Source of the DNA: Rapana venosa
Lineage: Eukaryota; Mollusca; Gastropoda; Neogastropoda; Muricidae
NCBI GenBank assembly: GCA_028751875.1
Contig: CM054151.1
Coordinates: forward strand, 38,574,370-38,638,369
Length of the DNA stretch: 64,000 nucleotides
Direction of reading: 5' to 3'
Shown here: positions 61,996 through 64,000 of the stretch, in pieces
Numbering within the stretch: the first letter of the stretch is position 1
Layout: the number at the start of each line of letters is the position of its first letter
Made by a program: the position numbers and the translations under genes
Notes under the pieces: generated by a model
Told to the model about the DNA's origin: nothing
What the model saw: the letters and a program-made list of their open reading frames with translations, nothing else
The model's database searches: none

Positions 61996-62892
61996 TAAAA
62001 AAAAAATTAAATCTATTATTGCTTGTATAAATAGTGAGCGATTGTGTGTATGAGAGTGTGAGTGAGTGAGTGTGCATTTTGTTTTGTTCATGTTTGGCTT
62101 GGTGGTAGACTGGTTGGGGTTTTGTGGGGAGGTTGCTTTTTTTGTTTTGTTTTGGCTTTATTTGTTTGGGTGTTGTTTTTTTCACAAAGTTGCAACAGAC
62201 TATTTTTGTGTTTGTTCTCATTGATTAACTTTAAATTTTAAAAGTTACTCTGATACACACTTAATAAACTTTTTGTTGTCAAAATTAGCATGCTTGTAAC
62301 TTGTAAGTTGCGTTATAGTAAGATGTTTTACATAAATGCTATGGCTACTCAGTATTTTATTGTTGGATGATTTCAATGACTTGTTCACATGCTTTAAATA
62401 TTGAGAACAAATTTCTTCTTCGGGTTTTTTAAAATTGATTTCACTACCTTTATGCATGCTATCATTCTGTGTTCCTTATTGTGAATTTATTGTATAGTTT
62501 TGTTGGTGTTGGTAAAATAAGGAGGTATTCCTTTGCAGTGCTTGAATATAGTGGGCATTCTGGTGATGGTAAACAGAGATGTCATTTTTGTATAGTCCAT
62601 GATCTTTCTTTCCGCTGTGACATTTTGAACATTAAACCCTGTACAGATTGTTCTCAAATGATATGGATCATTGTTAAAATTCCCAAAGGATTTTGTTTCT
62701 CCCATTGGCAAAGCCATGAAAACTAAGATACTTTGTCTTTCATTTTTATCTATCAAGAGTACTAAATTCTTTCTCTCTCTTGGTCTCTGTCTGATTGTCT
62801 CCCTCTCTCTCTCTGTCTCTCTCCCTTCCTCTGTCTTTCTGTCTCTGTCTCTGACTGTGTCTCTCCCCCCCCCCCCCCTCCTCTCTCTCTCT

Positions 62893-62929
<37 letters not shown>

Positions 62930-63190
62930 GTGTTACCTTTCCTGGAGAAACAGATTCATCTGTTGCTAATGGCACATACACAAATAGAAGGGAATTTTTA
63001 AAAACAAATTTCAAAGCATGGTAAAAGTGCTGCAAACATTTCAGTCAAATGAAAAAGTCTGTGTACTTTTTAACTTAGATGCAGTAGTCTTGGCACATGA
63101 TGGGACCACAACAGTCAGTTTCATTTGTTCATATTGTTACTGTGTTTGAAATATTCATGTATGAAAAGAAACAAATACAAGACAGCCCTT
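61996..63190. other. No gene seen; CT-rich microsatellites
   Basis: A CT-rich block at 62770-62930 includes a C run and a (CT)n run. No supported exon. Confidence 0.5.
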
Positions 63191-63196
63191 TCACCC

Positions 63197-64000
63197 TTAA
63201 CTGTCTTGACCCCGTTTCGGCCGCAGACGACAGTAACAGCGGCCGCCGCTAGATTCCAATATGACCGCAGCCGACAGTTGGTGCTGCCCACGTGGGCAGT
63301 ACTTTTCCATCACACACAGACCTTGTGGTTTTCATACAGTGTGTCTGAAACTTGGTGGGGCGATGCAGGGGAGGGTTTCAGAGGGTGCCAGTGATAAATT
63401 TAGACCACTAACATGCGTGTAGTGGGGAGGGAAGGAAGAAAGAACAGCCAGCGACCAGAACGCTTTTCAATTGTAGCAGCGTGGCCAAAAAAATGGCATC
63501 TTCTTTGGTAGCAGATGAATCATCTGATTAGTGAGACAATGGATTGAATGTTATTGTCTTGGAAGTAGAAAAATTTGAACAATAATTGTTAAGGGAGTCC
63601 AACGCTTATGAGGAAGAGGAGGAAGGAAATGCTGCAGTTAGGGAGAAGAGTGACCCAGAAAATAACGTGCGGCACATTTGTGACCCGTGCTACACACACT
63701 AACTGTGGAGAAATTTGACATCAGGTGGGGCCGTGGCATAGACGCCTGAAAATGTGATGCCTTTTGAATATTTCATTATTACCACACTTTTCCTCTGAGA
63801 TGCAATGGCAGAAACAACAGATATGCTGATAACGAAAATAGCAAGAAGGAAAAGAAAATAGGTCTCCAGTCTACCAAGGTTCGACAGGTGACAGCAAGGG
63901 GTACACCCACCACACATCCATAATTTGTGCTTTTTGTGATGTGTTGTGACCCTGTGCTGTCACTACAACTACTTTAGAGACTACCAAGATTAAAATTTGG
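63197..64000 (+). mobile_element. piggyBac-like relic running off the window
   Basis: The left edge TTAACTGTCTTGACCC starts at 63197. CCGCAGaCGACAGT at 63221 and CCGCAGcCGACAGT at 63265 are 44 bp apart, and the palindrome CTGCCCACGTGGGCAG is at 63284. From the ATG at 63493 the + strand reads MASSLVADESSD, stops, then an acidic stretch (YEEEEEG). Near 63755-63830, across a frame break, it reads MPFEYF and then MAET and NRYAD, like the piggyBac N-terminal block. The right end is outside the window. Confidence 0.6.

Overview
The window is nuclear DNA of a multicellular animal, most likely a mollusc and probably a marine gastropod. The evidence is one intron-rich gene with canonical GT-AG introns, many tRNA-headed SINEs, CR1/L2-type LINEs, piggyBac-like TTAA elements and long GT, GA and AT microsatellites. 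The taxon is inferred from repeat style and protein divergence, not proven.

Only one protein-coding host gene is supported: DIS3L2, the PIN-less, cytoplasmic 3'-5' exoribonuclease of the RNase II/R family. It lies on the + strand from the ATG at 19730 to the TAG at 55970. I place 24 coding exons whose phases all join, predicting 1195 residues. Exons 1-2 encode a long low-complexity Lys- and His/Gln-rich N-terminus, exons 3-9 the cold-shock-type OB region, exons 10-21 the RNB catalytic domain with the Asp quartet in exon 11, exons 22-23 the S1 region, and exon 24 only the last 15 residues.

Positions 1-19600 are intergenic and repeat-rich. They hold a degenerate AT-rich array broken by a LINE relic, a 40-bp minisatellite (2110-3290), a TTAA MITE (3727-4327), duplicated GA-rich units (7119-8500), relics of an RNase H-bearing LINE, and four tRNA-headed or 5S-like SINE types. 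The introns carry most of the other mobile DNA. Intron 4 (6.6 kb) holds a nearly open CR1/L2-like LINE and a piggyBac-like element with a TTAA MITE nested inside. Intron 17 (6.1 kb) holds an antisense LINE with an endonuclease domain, split by a second LINE that has a 6-bp target duplication. Intron 23 (3.4 kb) holds another piggyBac relic and a second, inverted copy of the 3727 MITE. Downstream of the gene (56-64 kb) are a candidate 3' UTR, more SINEs, homopolymers and the start of a third piggyBac relic at 63197.

The most notable pattern is in the TTAA-flanked elements. Four of them, unrelated in sequence, each carry two copies of a palindromic or GC-rich motif starting exactly 44 bp apart, 19-24 bp inside one end. 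Where transposase remnants exist, that end is the transposase 5' side. A fifth family has the same arrangement at 34 bp, one helical turn less. A SINE that joins a tRNA-like A box to a 5S rRNA-like internal promoter (two copies) is the second unusual find.
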